Source of the DNA: Glaciibacter superstes DSM 21135
GTDB taxonomy: Bacteria; Actinomycetota; Actinomycetes; Actinomycetales; Microbacteriaceae
Direction of reading: 5' to 3'
Length of the DNA: 64,000 bases
Assembly (NCBI RefSeq): GCF_000421145.1
Contig: NZ_ATWH01000008.1
Location: forward strand, 1-64,000
Numbering within the stretch: position 1 is the stretch's first letter; every line of letters starts with the position of its first letter. Of the stretch, positions 1-7,965 are shown in pieces. The notes under the pieces were generated by a model that did no database searches, had not been told where the DNA came from, and saw nothing but the letters and a program-made list of their open reading frames with translations. Position numbers and translations under genes: made by a program.

Positions 1-582
1 CGGTGCCGCTGCCGTGGGGATGGCGTTGTCGATGAGGACGACTGCGATGGCGGCGGCGGTAGCGAAGATGTCGGCGTTGAGGACTCGGCTGCGGGCCGAG
101 GCGCCATCCAGGAGCAGCGCCAACTGCTCGCCGAGCTGTTCGGGGTTGGTGGCGCCGGCCTCGCGGGCGGTATCGGCGAACCGGGCGGCAAAGCCTTCTT
201 TGTAGTTGCGGGCGTATACGCGCGCCTCATGGCCCGGGTCGGGGATCTCGACGGCCGCCGCGATGAATGGACACAGGGGCGCGTGAATGTCGAAGACGGC
301 GAGGAGGCGTTCGCGAGGCGTGAGGTCGGTGCTCTCGAACACTTCAGGCAAGATCTCGGGATCAAACCGGCGTAGGCATTCAGCGATCAGCTCGTCTTTG
401 CCGGTGAAGTGCTGGTACAGCGTGCGCTTGGACACTCCAGCCACCGCGCTGAGCTGGTCCATGCCGGTGCCGTTGATGCCTTGATCGCGGAACAGTTGTT
501 GTGACGCACTGAGGATGCGCTCTCGTGCCCCCCTGCCGCGGCGCAGGCCTCGCGGCCCCTTCTCCAACTCCGTCTCCGTCAT
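1..582 (-). CDS. TetR/AcrR-family transcriptional regulator, C-terminus cut by window edge
   Basis: Open frame of 194 codons running off the left edge, so the protein is partial. After a basic tail the N-terminus shows a typical TetR helix-turn-helix: RERILSASQQLF, then MDQLSAVAGVSKRTLYQHF and a following GKDELIAECL. The rest is the variable ligand-binding region. The start is the ATG at 582-580; a TACACT box lies six bases upstream and there is no Shine-Dalgarno sequence, which suggests a leaderless message. It is divergent from the SDR gene at 707, which it probably represses through the palindrome in the shared region. The ligand cannot be predicted. Confidence 0.9.
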   Translation of the reverse strand, partial: MTETELEKGPRGLRRGRGARERILSASQQLFRDQGINGTGMDQLSAVAGVSKRTLYQHFTGKDELIAECLRRFDPEILPEVFESTDLTPRERLLAVFDIHAPLCPFIAAAVEIPDPGHEARVYARNYKEGFAARFADTAREAGATNPEQLGEQLALLLDGASARSRVLNADIFATAAAIAVVLIDNAIPTAAAP

Positions 583-706
583 AGGCTCAGTGTAGCCCAC
601 TTGGGTACCAATCGGTGTACATAGCTTGACACCCCACGCACCGTCCGCTACGTTAAGTACGCAGATCGGTGTACTTAACATCGGCGCGGCGATTGAATGG
701 AATCTC
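583..706. promoter_or_regulatory. Divergent promoter region with perfect TetR-type palindrome
   Basis: The arms GTTAAGTAC (652-660) and GTACTTAAC (671-679) form a perfect 9-bp inverted repeat around a 10-base spacer. The decamer ATCGGTGTAC occurs at 611-620 and again at 665-674, in each case next to a GTAC core, so there may be two sites, one nearer each gene. That TetR binds here is inferred from position. Confidence 0.6.
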
Positions 707-1441
707 ATGGGAAAGCTCGATGGCAAGGTTGCGGTGATCACAGGCGCGACAAGTGGTATGGCATTGGCCGGGGCGAAGTTGTTCGTTGACGAAGGAGCGC
801 ACGTCTTCATCTCGGGCCGGCGGAAGGACGCGGTGGACGAAGCCGTCAAGCTGATCGGCCGGAACGTGACCGGCGTGCAGGCCGATTCGTCCAACCTCGA
901 CGACCTGGACCGTCTGTTCGAGACGGTCAAGCAGGAAAAGGGCACGATCGACGTGTTGTGGACGAGTGCTGGCGGGGGCGAGCAGGGCAGGCTCGGCGAG
1001 ATCACCGAGGAGCAGTTCGATGCCGCCTTCTCGCTGAACGCACGCGGCACGCTGTTCACGGTCCAGAAGGCGCTGCCGCTGTTCAACGAAGGTGGTTCGA
1101 TCTTCATGACCGGGTCGAACGCTTCGCTCCGGGGCTACCCCGATTGGAGTGTGTACGCAGCGAGCAAGGCCGTGCTGCCCGCCTACGCACGGGTGTGGGT
1201 GGCCGAGCTGAGAGACCGGAGGATCCGGGTGAACGTGCTGACCCCCGGCTCGGTCGCCACGCCGATGATGAGCGAGGCGCTGAGCGCGGAGATGAAGACG
1301 ATGTTCGAGTCCGTGATCCCGCGGCGAGAGATGGGCCGCCCTGAGGAGATCGCGTCCGTCGCTTTGTTCCTCGCCTCGGACGACTCAAGCTACGTCAATG
1401 GCATGGAACTCGTTGTCGACGGCGGCACCACAGTGATCTGA
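707..1441 (+). CDS. Short-chain dehydrogenase/reductase (SDR) family oxidoreductase
   Basis: A 244-residue classical SDR, probably NAD(P)-dependent. The nucleotide-binding motif is TGATSGMA (residues 12-19), with Ala in place of the usual last Gly. N111, S137 or S140, Y150 and K154 (YAASK) supply the catalytic set, and the C-terminus LVVDGGTT is typical. The start at 707 was chosen because the Rossmann strand begins a few residues later; an upstream in-frame ATG at 626 would add 27 unconserved residues and lie across the operator. In the NNAG position it has TSAG. The substrate is unknown; control by the divergent TetR protein is likely. Confidence 0.9.
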   Translation: MGKLDGKVAVITGATSGMALAGAKLFVDEGAHVFISGRRKDAVDEAVKLIGRNVTGVQADSSNLDDLDRLFETVKQEKGTIDVLWTSAGGGEQGRLGEITEEQFDAAFSLNARGTLFTVQKALPLFNEGGSIFMTGSNASLRGYPDWSVYAASKAVLPAYARVWVAELRDRRIRVNVLTPGSVATPMMSEALSAEMKTMFESVIPRREMGRPEEIASVALFLASDDSSYVNGMELVVDGGTTVI

Positions 1442-1609
1442 GCGCGTCGCTGCTGGTCGCACGCGCCGCGCCGGCCGGGCGTCGGCCCGGAGGCCTGGCG
1501 CGGCGCGGCCAGTCGATGCCTCGCCCTCAACAGTTGAGCACATCGGACGTTGTCCACAGAACTGACCGTTCTCCGGTTTGCTCGGCCCGCACGCAATTAG
1601 CCTCGGCGC

Positions 1610-2158
1610 ATGATCATTGAAGCTGGATACGACCTCATGGAACTACTCCATCCGGAGGTCTTCAAAGATGAAGCAAGCCGCCGCGGGCTGTGGGTGCTTG
1701 CGATGGACGAAGACCTACGACTGTCCTTCATCCGGAAGGTGCGTGATGACGTGCCCAGTTCGCTCGATGCGGTGATCCCCGATCTCGTCACGAGCCTCGA
1801 CTGCGAACCTCTACAGGTGCGCTACTTCGTACTCGCGCATATGGTCCCCCACACCGAACACGGCATCGCGGACGAGGTACAGGCCCAAGACGAGCTCATC
1901 AATGATTCACCAGCGCTGGTGGAGTATGAGTTCCTGGGCCGCTTCGTATTCGATGGTGAATACGTCTACTCAAGCGCACCGCGCTACAGATTTCGGGACT
2001 ACATCGGCTACGAGCACCTTCCTCGCACCGCCACCTTCCCCGGTCCGCACGAGTTCATCACGTGCTCGTGCATGGCCTGCAGGCAATACGAGGCAAAACT
2101 TGCCCGAAATCGGGAGCGTCACGAGGCTGCCGCTCTCGCCGAGGGAGGGGACTCGTGA
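1610..2158 (+). CDS. Hypothetical protein, 182 residues
   Basis: I do not recognise this protein. It is acidic, has no signal peptide or membrane segment, and is rich in charged residues. Near the C-terminus there is a CSCMACRQY cluster (three Cys) that could bind metal. The stretch VRYFVLAHMVPHTEHG is faintly like a JAB/RadC-type strand, but the metal-binding HxH...D signature is absent, so I do not assign that fold. The ATG at 1610 is preceded by TAGCCT six bases upstream, consistent with a leaderless start. It converges with the toxin gene at 2201-2596. Confidence 0.6.
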   Translation: MIIEAGYDLMELLHPEVFKDEASRRGLWVLAMDEDLRLSFIRKVRDDVPSSLDAVIPDLVTSLDCEPLQVRYFVLAHMVPHTEHGIADEVQAQDELINDSPALVEYEFLGRFVFDGEYVYSSAPRYRFRDYIGYEHLPRTATFPGPHEFITCSCMACRQYEAKLARNRERHEAAALAEGGDS

Positions 2159-2200
2159 GCTCAATGTCGACTGCCCGATCACGACTCTGAGACAACAGCC

Positions 2201-2596
2201 TTACGGATTCACGACGGTCAGGCCGACGGAACGCGCCGCTTCGGCCTGGCGCAGGTCATAAGTGACAAACTCGTCGGCTGCCGTGCGCACGGCCACGGCA
2301 ATGTGCAGAGCATCGAGGCTCCGAAGCGAGGAGCCCGGCAGAATCAAACCAGCTTCGCGAAACACTCCGCGCTCCATGTCGACGAGCGTAAAACGCCTGA
2401 GAACTTCGGTGACCACTACCTGAGAAATCCGCACGCGGTCCGCCAAACGGCGCAGCTCGGTCTCGAGTAGCGATGACGATGCGATGATCGTCTCGTCGTC
2501 GGCAGCGCGTTCATCCAGGTAACCGGCCAATGCAGTCGACTCGGCTTCTTCGACAATGAGTTTCCCCACCGCGGAGGTGTCGAGGTAGATGATCAC
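2201..2596 (-). CDS. vapC: PIN-domain toxin (VapC-like ribonuclease)
   Basis: A 131-residue PIN domain. The acidic metal-binding residues expected of VapC RNases are visible: D6 in YLDTSAV, E45/E47 in SLLETELRR, D95 in SLDALHIA and D114 in TYDLRQ. Such proteins cleave RNA and are neutralised by the antitoxin encoded just upstream, whose stop codon is 14 bases before this GTG start. The pair therefore reads antitoxin then toxin on the minus strand, the usual order. The RNA target is unknown. Confidence 0.9.
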   Translation of the reverse strand: MIIYLDTSAVGKLIVEEAESTALAGYLDERAADDETIIASSSLLETELRRLADRVRISQVVVTEVLRRFTLVDMERGVFREAGLILPGSSLRSLDALHIAVAVRTAADEFVTYDLRQAEAARSVGLTVVNP

Positions 2597-2610
2597 GAGG
2601 CTACTGCTGT

Positions 2611-2862
2611 TCAGCGCTCGGCGCGCAGGTCATCAAGCGCATCCTCGACCGTGATGACGGTCGCGGATCTCGGCAGTGTTGAGAATCCCCCGCGCACCCG
2701 CGGCGGACGCGATCTCACTCCCTGCAAGGCTGTCGTATTTGGCGGGGTCAACAGAGCAACTACCTCGCCGTTATTCGTCACTTCGAAGGACTCGCCTGCT
2801 TGAACCGAGCGCAGAACATCTGCGCTATTGTTTCGCAGTTCACGATGAGCGATCGTTTTCAT
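2611..2862 (-). CDS. Phd/YefM-type antitoxin
   Basis: An 83-residue protein beginning MKTIAHRELRNNSADVLRSV, the characteristic Phd/YefM DNA-binding N-terminus, followed by GESFEVTNNGEVVALLTPP. The C-terminal half (ITVEDALDDLRAER) is the likely toxin-neutralising tail. A longer frame extends upstream but lacks family similarity, and the chosen ATG has a TACACT box six bases upstream with no ribosome-binding site, so it is probably leaderless. It is the first gene of the operon with the PIN toxin. Phd-type antitoxins normally repress their own promoter. Confidence 0.87.
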   Translation of the reverse strand: MKTIAHRELRNNSADVLRSVQAGESFEVTNNGEVVALLTPPNTTALQGVRSRPPRVRGGFSTLPRSATVITVEDALDDLRAER

Positions 2863-2867
2863 GCGTC

Positions 2868-2890
2868 GAGTGTAGCACGCGTAGCACATT
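2868..2890 (-). promoter_or_regulatory. Toxin-antitoxin promoter/operator
   Basis: On the minus strand the box TACACT ends six bases before the antitoxin ATG. It overlaps two direct copies of GTAGCAC (plus strand 2872-2878 and 2881-2887), nine bases apart and centred on ACGCGT. This is a plausible autoregulatory site; binding is inferred. Confidence 0.45.
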
Positions 2891-2932
2891 GAACGGCTAA
2901 CGCTGGCTCTCCCCCGCGCACTCTCCCGCGCT

Positions 2933-2965
2933 CGCGCTACAGGCTCCGGCCGTCTTCCCACAGGC
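2933..2965. repeat. 33-bp copy of the dgt 3' end (left direct repeat)
   Basis: These 33 bases are identical to 7933-7965, which holds the last codons and stop of dgt; read on the minus strand both encode LWEDGRSL and a stop. Similarity stops at both borders. The two copies are in the same orientation and exactly 5,000 bp apart, bracketing the GntR/NCS1/PfkB operon. The wider gene-free stretch 2863-3389 otherwise holds only the two hairpin repeats at 3111 and 3211; I see nothing else in it. Confidence 0.85.
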
Positions 2966-3110
2966 ACTGATGCGTCAACGGAGACGATCACGGATCCCCG
3001 CCTCTGGTCATCTCACGCGCGTCAGCCGTCTCCGTCGGCGCCAGTGCTGCAGGTTGAGTCGCTCCTGCCTGATCCGCGCTGACCTGACGCATCCGCTCGC
3101 AGCAATTGGC

Positions 3111-3185
3111 GTCGATTAAACATAGCTGTGGGGCCCTCCATGCTCCGGGGAGCAATACGTGTACTCAGCGCTGTGCTTCATCGAC
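3111..3185. repeat. Hairpin repeat, type B (copy 1)
   Basis: A 75-bp element bounded by GTCGAT and ATCGAC. It starts GTCGATTAAACATAGCTGTG and carries CTCCATGCTCCGGGGAG in the middle, as does the type B copy at 20084-20156. The right arm of the inner hairpin is eroded here (CAGCGCTGTGC in place of CCCACAGCT). A type A element follows after 25 bases. Confidence 0.8.
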
Positions 3186-3210
3186 AAGGTTGCGGGGGCA
3201 GATGCCCGGT

Positions 3211-3281
3211 CGATAAGAACCAGCTGTGGCACTACGCACCCTCGATATACGGGTGCTGTGCCCCACAGTTGGATTTAATCG
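3211..3281. repeat. Hairpin repeat, type A (copy 1)
   Basis: A 71-bp imperfect palindrome ending CGAT...ATCG. The arms CCAGCTGTGGC and GCCCCACAGTTGG surround GCACCCTCGATATACGGGTGC, in which GCACC pairs with GGTGC. It is closest to the copy at 7853-7923, and both read TGGATTTAATCGCCCC at the right end. Confidence 0.85.
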
Positions 3282-3389
3282 CCCCAGCGCCAGCTCGCGT
3301 GAGCTTCCCCGGTCGCCTGAATTGTCGGCGTGAGCTGTACTGTCCGCCCACAGCTTGCGGTACAGGAACAGAACAGGTACATTCGGAGC

Positions 3390-4127
3390 GTGAACGAAGC
3401 GACCGACATTGAGACAGCGCCGGGCCGGACAAGCCTGAAGGGCAAAGAGATTGCCAGCCAATTGCGCGAGGCGATCATCGCCGGGTCATACGGCAACGGC
3501 GCACTCCTGCCAGGCGAGAACGAACTCGCCCACAAGTTCGCGGTCAGCCGCGGAACCATCCGACGCGCACTCCAGGGTCTCGCCCAGGACCGCCTGATCC
3601 ACACCCAAAGCGGCGTGGGCTCCTTCGTCACCTTCGACGGTCACCAGCTCAGCGCCTCATCCAGCTGGGGCAGTGCACTGGCCGTCAGCGGCGTTCGGGT
3701 GCAGACCGAGATCCTCCGCATGGAGCGCATCGTCGACCCCGAACTCGCGGCCGGCGTCGGCAGCAGCTCCATCGAATTCCTCGCCCTCGACCGCGTGCGC
3801 CACGTCGTCGACGGTAGGGCGGTCTCCATAGAGCGCAGCCGGGTGCCGGCGATCGGCGCGGTCGGCGCCGCCCCCGAAAAGGGCCTGATCGATGGCTCCC
3901 TCTCAGCCACGATGGCCGAAGCCGGCCTGATCACTCACAGCGGGGAGCAATGGATCTCGGTTGCCCCCCTGGGCGACGCCGACGCGCGCACACTGGGCCG
4001 CGTGCCCGGTGACCTGTTCCTGCACAGCATCCGGATAGCCCGCGACCTCGACGGAAACTTCGTCGAAAAAGTCGTCAGCTGGCTTGACCCCGATCGCTTC
4101 CGCCTACACATGAACTTTGGGGCCTGA
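3390..4127 (+). CDS. GntR-family (HutC subfamily) transcriptional regulator
   Basis: A 245-residue regulator. The N-terminal winged helix is clear (KEIASQLREAI, LLPGENELAHKFAVSRGTIR, then ALQGLAQDRLIHTQSGVGSF), and residues about 90-240 form the UTRA effector-binding domain ending FVEKVVSWLDPDRFRLH. The GTG at 3390 was chosen because TACATT lies six bases upstream, the leaderless pattern seen repeatedly here; an upstream ATG at 3330 adds 20 unconserved residues. It begins the ADP-ribosylglycohydrolase/permease/kinase operon, with ATG of the next gene one base after its stop, and probably responds to that pathway's substrate. CTGTAC (3335-3340) and GTACAG (3360-3365) form a possible operator. 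Confidence 0.9.
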   Translation: MNEATDIETAPGRTSLKGKEIASQLREAIIAGSYGNGALLPGENELAHKFAVSRGTIRRALQGLAQDRLIHTQSGVGSFVTFDGHQLSASSSWGSALAVSGVRVQTEILRMERIVDPELAAGVGSSSIEFLALDRVRHVVDGRAVSIERSRVPAIGAVGAAPEKGLIDGSLSATMAEAGLITHSGEQWISVAPLGDADARTLGRVPGDLFLHSIRIARDLDGNFVEKVVSWLDPDRFRLHMNFGA

Positions 4128-4128
4128 T

Positions 4129-5160
4129 ATGCCGATCACCTCACCTTCGCCCGCGACATCCGTGCCGAATACCGCCGCGCAATCCCACGCCCAGGGAGCG
4201 TTCTACGGCCTGGCGCTTGGCGACGCACTCGGTATGCCGACCCAATCAATGTCCCGCACCGAAATCGCCGAGGACTACGGCCGCATCACCGGCTTCCTCG
4301 ATGCCGGACCGCGGCAGCGCATCGCCGCCGGCATGCCCGCCGGTTCGATCACGGATGACACCGAGCAGGCGATCCTGCTGGCCCGCCTTCTAATCGACGG
4401 CGACGGCGCCTTCGACGCGCTTGACTTCGCGACGCGGCTCATCGAATGGGAACGAGACATGGAGGCCCGCGGGTCGCTTGACCTGCTCGGCCCGTCGACG
4501 AAGGCCGCCGTGCAGCGCCTCACCGACGGTGCCTCGGCGAGTGAATCCGGCCGCTTTGGCTCCACCAACGGCGCCGCGATGCGCATCACCCCGGTCGGAA
4601 TCGCCTTCGACGCCTCAGATCTGACCAGCTTCGTCGACGCCGTCACCCGCGCCAGCGAGGTCACCCATAACACGACCCTCGGCATCGGCAGCGCGGCTGC
4701 CATCGGCGCCGCCGTCAGTGCCGGTATTCGCGGCGCCTCACTCACCGAGACGCTCGAGGTCGCCTGCGCTGCAGCTGCAGAAGGGGAACGGCGCGGGCAC
4801 TGGATCGCCGGCGGTTCGATCGCAGCGCGCACACGCTGGGCAACCGGCTACCTCGCCGGGCTCCCCCGCGACCAGCACACGGATGCCGTCGAGACCGTCA
4901 TCGGAACATCCGTCGCCTCTCAGGAATCCGTCGTAGCGGCGCTCGCCCTGGTGTCGGTCTCGGCCGACCCGTGGGAAACGCTCTGCCTCGTGGCCGGCGT
5001 CGGCGGCGACACCGACACCATCGCAGCCATGGCCGGCGCCGTGCTGGGTGCGGTGCACGGTATCGGCGCGTGGCCCTCCCCCGCCCTGCGCACCCTGGTG
5101 TCGGTCAACGCGCTAGACCTCGACCCGCTCGTGGACCAACTGCTGGCCCTGCGCCGCTGA
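4129..5160 (+). CDS. ADP-ribosylglycohydrolase-family N-glycosidase
   Basis: A 343-residue ADP-ribosylglycohydrolase (DraG/ARH-type) fold. The dinuclear-metal residues are present: GLALGDALGMPT (27-38), SITDDTEQ (73-80) and a C-terminal VGGDTDTIAAMAGA. Family members cleave N- or O-glycosidic bonds of ADP-ribose conjugates. Lying between a GntR regulator, an NCS1 nucleobase/nucleoside permease and a PfkB sugar kinase, this one more likely cleaves a small ribosyl compound such as a nucleoside; that is inference from context. ATG 4129 follows GGGG by six bases and the GntR stop by one; a TTG at 4117 is an alternative. Confidence 0.88.
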   Translation: MPITSPSPATSVPNTAAQSHAQGAFYGLALGDALGMPTQSMSRTEIAEDYGRITGFLDAGPRQRIAAGMPAGSITDDTEQAILLARLLIDGDGAFDALDFATRLIEWERDMEARGSLDLLGPSTKAAVQRLTDGASASESGRFGSTNGAAMRITPVGIAFDASDLTSFVDAVTRASEVTHNTTLGIGSAAAIGAAVSAGIRGASLTETLEVACAAAAEGERRGHWIAGGSIAARTRWATGYLAGLPRDQHTDAVETVIGTSVASQESVVAALALVSVSADPWETLCLVAGVGGDTDTIAAMAGAVLGAVHGIGAWPSPALRTLVSVNALDLDPLVDQLLALRR

Positions 5161-5239
5161 ACGCACGCGATCCCCATGAATCACTGAATCCCCCGGGTTT
5201 GCACCGACCGCCCAACACAACGACGTCACGGAGAAGTAG

Positions 5240-6742
5240 ATGAGCCACCAGAGTTCGGCCGACCTGGCCAGCGCACCCCTTACCCGCATTGAGCAACGCG
5301 GCATTGAGCCGGTCCCCGATGCCGAACGCAACGGCAATCCACTCCAGCTGTTCTGGGTGTGGTTCGCCGCCAACATCTCCATCCTTGGCCTGCCCCTCGG
5401 CGCCTCCCTGGTTGCGTTCCAGTTGCTGAACTTCTGGCAATCGCTGATCGTAGCCACCATCGGCGCCGCCGGAGCCTTCGCCCTTGTCGGCGTCGTCTCC
5501 GTGGCCGGCCGCCGCGGCGGCGCGCCCAGCATGACCCTCTCCCGTGCCACGTTCGGTACCCGCGGCAACGCAGGACCAACCCTCGTCTCCCTACTTTCCC
5601 GCCTCGGCTGGGAAACCGTCAATACGACGACGGCGGCCTTCGTGCTGCTTTCGCTGTTCACCATCGCGTTGGGCACGAGCGGTGACGCGAAGAGTGTTCC
5701 GATTCTCGCGATCGTCGCCATCGCTATCTTTGAGGCCTGCACATTGCTGGTCTCCGGACTCGGCCACGCGGCCATCCTGGTGATTCAGAAGTGGGCGACC
5801 TGGATCTTCGGCGCACTGAACGTGATCGTCGTCATCTTTCTGGTCGCGACCATCGACTGGAGTGCCGTCGCCAGCGCCCCGGCCGGACCGTTCAGCGCCA
5901 TCATGATCGGCATCGGCGTCATTGCCGCCGGAACCGGAATCGGCTGGGCCAACGCGGGAGCGGATATGGCCCGCTACCAGCGCACCAGCGTCAAGGCGAG
6001 TCACCTCATCGCCTCGAGCGCGGCCGGCGCCGGCATTCCACTGATCGTGCTGATCGGCCTGGGCGCCCTGCTCAGCGCCGGCGACAGCAGCCTCGCTTCG
6101 GCATCCGACCCGGTCGCGGCCATCCGTGAACTCCTCCCGACCTGGATGGCTGTTCCCTACCTGATCGCGGCCTTCGGCGGCCTGCTTCTCTCCAACCACC
6201 TGTCGGTATATTCCGCGGGGCTGACCACCATCACCCTCGGCATCAAGGTCAAGCGGGTGTACGCCGTCACCCTCGACGTGGTGGTGACCTTCATCGGCGC
6301 GATCTACTTCATGCTCATCGCCGACAGCTTCTACGGGCCATTCATCACCTTCATCGCCCTGCTCGCCATCCCGATCACCGCCTGGCTCGGCGTCTTCATG
6401 GTCGACATGATCAAACGCCACTACTACGACCCGGCCGGTTTGATGAACCTCGGCAAGGGCGGCGCGTACTGGTACCGCGGCGGAATCGAATGGCGCGCAA
6501 CCGCCAGCTGGGCGATCGCGATCATCGTTGGCTTCTCCTTCATCACGGTGAACACGGGCGGAGACGCGTTGTTCTCCGGCTGGCTCTCCGGAACGTGGAT
6601 CGGCGCGAACGGTCTCGCCTGGATCGTCACCTTCATCGTCGGCGCCGGCCTCTATCTCCTGCTCGGCGGCGCACGCGGCCAGGTCACCGCGCCAACGACC
6701 GAGAGCGATACCGCTCACGACACCGAGGCATCCCGTGTCTAA
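5240..6742 (+). CDS. NCS1-family cytosine/purine/nucleoside permease
   Basis: A 500-residue polytopic membrane protein with about 12 hydrophobic segments. The N-terminal region IEQRGIEPVPDAER and then LFWVWFAANISILGLPLGAS is the signature of the NCS1 (CodB-type) symporters for nucleobases, allantoin and related compounds; GGAPSMTLSRATFGTRGN fits the conserved loop after segment 2. A good ribosome-binding site (GGAGAAG) precedes the ATG. Its stop overlaps the PfkB kinase by 8 bases, so the two are co-translated. It presumably imports the substrate of the glycohydrolase. Confidence 0.93.
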   Translation: MSHQSSADLASAPLTRIEQRGIEPVPDAERNGNPLQLFWVWFAANISILGLPLGASLVAFQLLNFWQSLIVATIGAAGAFALVGVVSVAGRRGGAPSMTLSRATFGTRGNAGPTLVSLLSRLGWETVNTTTAAFVLLSLFTIALGTSGDAKSVPILAIVAIAIFEACTLLVSGLGHAAILVIQKWATWIFGALNVIVVIFLVATIDWSAVASAPAGPFSAIMIGIGVIAAGTGIGWANAGADMARYQRTSVKASHLIASSAAGAGIPLIVLIGLGALLSAGDSSLASASDPVAAIRELLPTWMAVPYLIAAFGGLLLSNHLSVYSAGLTTITLGIKVKRVYAVTLDVVVTFIGAIYFMLIADSFYGPFITFIALLAIPITAWLGVFMVDMIKRHYYDPAGLMNLGKGGAYWYRGGIEWRATASWAIAIIVGFSFITVNTGGDALFSGWLSGTWIGANGLAWIVTFIVGAGLYLLLGGARGQVTAPTTESDTAHDTEASRV

Positions 6743-7772
6743 TTCGCCAGTCTCTCCGACATCCGGTGCCGTAGGCACCCCGAGCTCCCCCGTTACGCGG
6801 ACGCCGCGCCTGATCTATACGGGCAACGTGATCGTCGATATCGTGATGACGATCGACGGCCTGCCAGAGCCCGGCGGTGACACGCTCGCTTCCTCGTCTC
6901 TGGTCGCCGCAGGCGGCGGCTACAACGTGATGACCGCCGCTGCCAGGGACGGTCTCCCCGTCACATTCGTCGGGCAGTATGGCACCGGACCGTTCGGCAC
7001 CGTCGTGCGCGCGGCTCTGGCCGGGAGCGGTTTCGACATCGCACAACCCGGGCGTGAGGACCTCGACAGCGGGTACTGCGTCGCCCTCGTCGATGCCTCC
7101 ACCGAGCGCACATTCGTGACGCATGTCGGAGCGGAAGGCCAGCTCACCCGAGCCGACCTCGACCGGGTCGATGTCGGCAACGATGACCTTGTGTATGTCA
7201 GCGGATACAGCCTCGCACACCCGGTCAATGCAGCCTCGCTGCCGGGGTGGCTGGATGCGCTGCCGGACACGGTTCGAGTGATCACCGATCCCTCGCCGCT
7301 CATTTCCGACCTCGACGCGGATACGCTCGCACGCGTGCTCGCCCGCACCGATGTGTTCACCGCCAATGCCCGCGAGGCCCGCCTGGGTTCTCGCCTGGAC
7401 AACCTCAGCGACGCCGCGACATGGTACCTGGCCCGCGTCCGGCCGGGCGGGACGGTACTCGTGCGCGACGGCAAGAACGGATGCTGGGTTGCCGGTCCCG
7501 GCGCCGGCGCGCATCCGCTACTTGTGCCCGCGTTCGCCGTCGAGGCCGTCGACAGCAACGGCGCCGGCGACGCGCACGGCGGCGTATTCGCCGCAGCTCT
7601 GGCCCGCGGTGACGAGCCTCGGCGCGCGGCAACTCGCGCGAACGCCGCCGCGGCGCTGGCAGTGACCCGCTCCGGCCCGGCCACCGCGCCAACTTCGGCC
7701 GAGATCGATGCGCTCATTGCTGGGACGCACGGCACCCTCGACCCCGGCAATGGGAACCCGATCGCCAGGTAG
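6735..7772 (+). CDS. PfkB-family carbohydrate/nucleoside kinase
   Basis: A 345-residue ribokinase-like protein. Signature 1 is seen as LVAAGGGYNVMTAAARDG near residues 57-74 and signature 2 as DSNGAGDAHGG at about 273-283, with D279 as catalytic base. The first 25 residues are a Ser/Pro-rich extension. It overlaps the permease gene by 8 bases and ends the operon. It likely phosphorylates the sugar released by the glycohydrolase, or the intact nucleoside before cleavage as in pseudouridine breakdown. No pseudouridine glycosidase (PsuG) is encoded in this window. Confidence 0.9.
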   Translation: MSNSPVSPTSGAVGTPSSPVTRTPRLIYTGNVIVDIVMTIDGLPEPGGDTLASSSLVAAGGGYNVMTAAARDGLPVTFVGQYGTGPFGTVVRAALAGSGFDIAQPGREDLDSGYCVALVDASTERTFVTHVGAEGQLTRADLDRVDVGNDDLVYVSGYSLAHPVNAASLPGWLDALPDTVRVITDPSPLISDLDADTLARVLARTDVFTANAREARLGSRLDNLSDAATWYLARVRPGGTVLVRDGKNGCWVAGPGAGAHPLLVPAFAVEAVDSNGAGDAHGGVFAAALARGDEPRRAATRANAAAALAVTRSGPATAPTSAEIDALIAGTHGTLDPGNGNPIAR

Positions 7773-7852
7773 ACCCGCACGATCCGCCTTGCGCCCGCGC
7801 GCGCTTTCGCTCGGAGCGCATGATCTCGCCCTCGCGCATCCGTTCTGGGTGT

Positions 7853-7923
7853 TGATAAGAACCAGCTGTGGCACTACGCACCCTCCATACACGGGTGCTG
7901 TGCCCCACAGCTGGATTTAATCG
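7853..7923. repeat. Hairpin repeat, type A (copy 2)
   Basis: A 71-bp palindrome almost identical to 3211-3281: arms CCAGCTGTGGC and GCCCCACAGCTGG around GCACCCTCCATACACGGGTGC, then TTTAATCG. It lies just past the 3' end of dgt and the end of the kinase operon, between convergent genes, where it may also act as a terminator. Confidence 0.85.
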
Positions 7924-7932
7924 CCCCCGCGC

Positions 7933-7965
7933 CGCGCTACAGGCTCCGGCCGTCTTCCCACAGGC
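7933..7965. repeat. dgt 3' end, right direct repeat
   Basis: The native copy of the 33-bp sequence repeated at 2933-2965. It contains the dgt stop codon (7937-7939) and the last eight sense codons. See the left copy for what lies between. Confidence 0.85.

Noticed and set aside
1610-2158. RadC/JAB-domain assignment for the 182-residue orphan
   Set aside because: The resemblance is limited to one short strand, and the metal-binding signature is missing.
5591-6778. 395-codon minus-strand frame opposite the NCS1 permease
   Set aside because: Antisense to a clear permease; composition is Asp/Gly/Arg-rich as expected of a GC-rich shadow, and no family features are seen.
2966-7932. A complete integrative element between the two dgt repeats
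   Set aside because: No integrase, relaxase or excisionase is encoded between them; only the duplication can be claimed.
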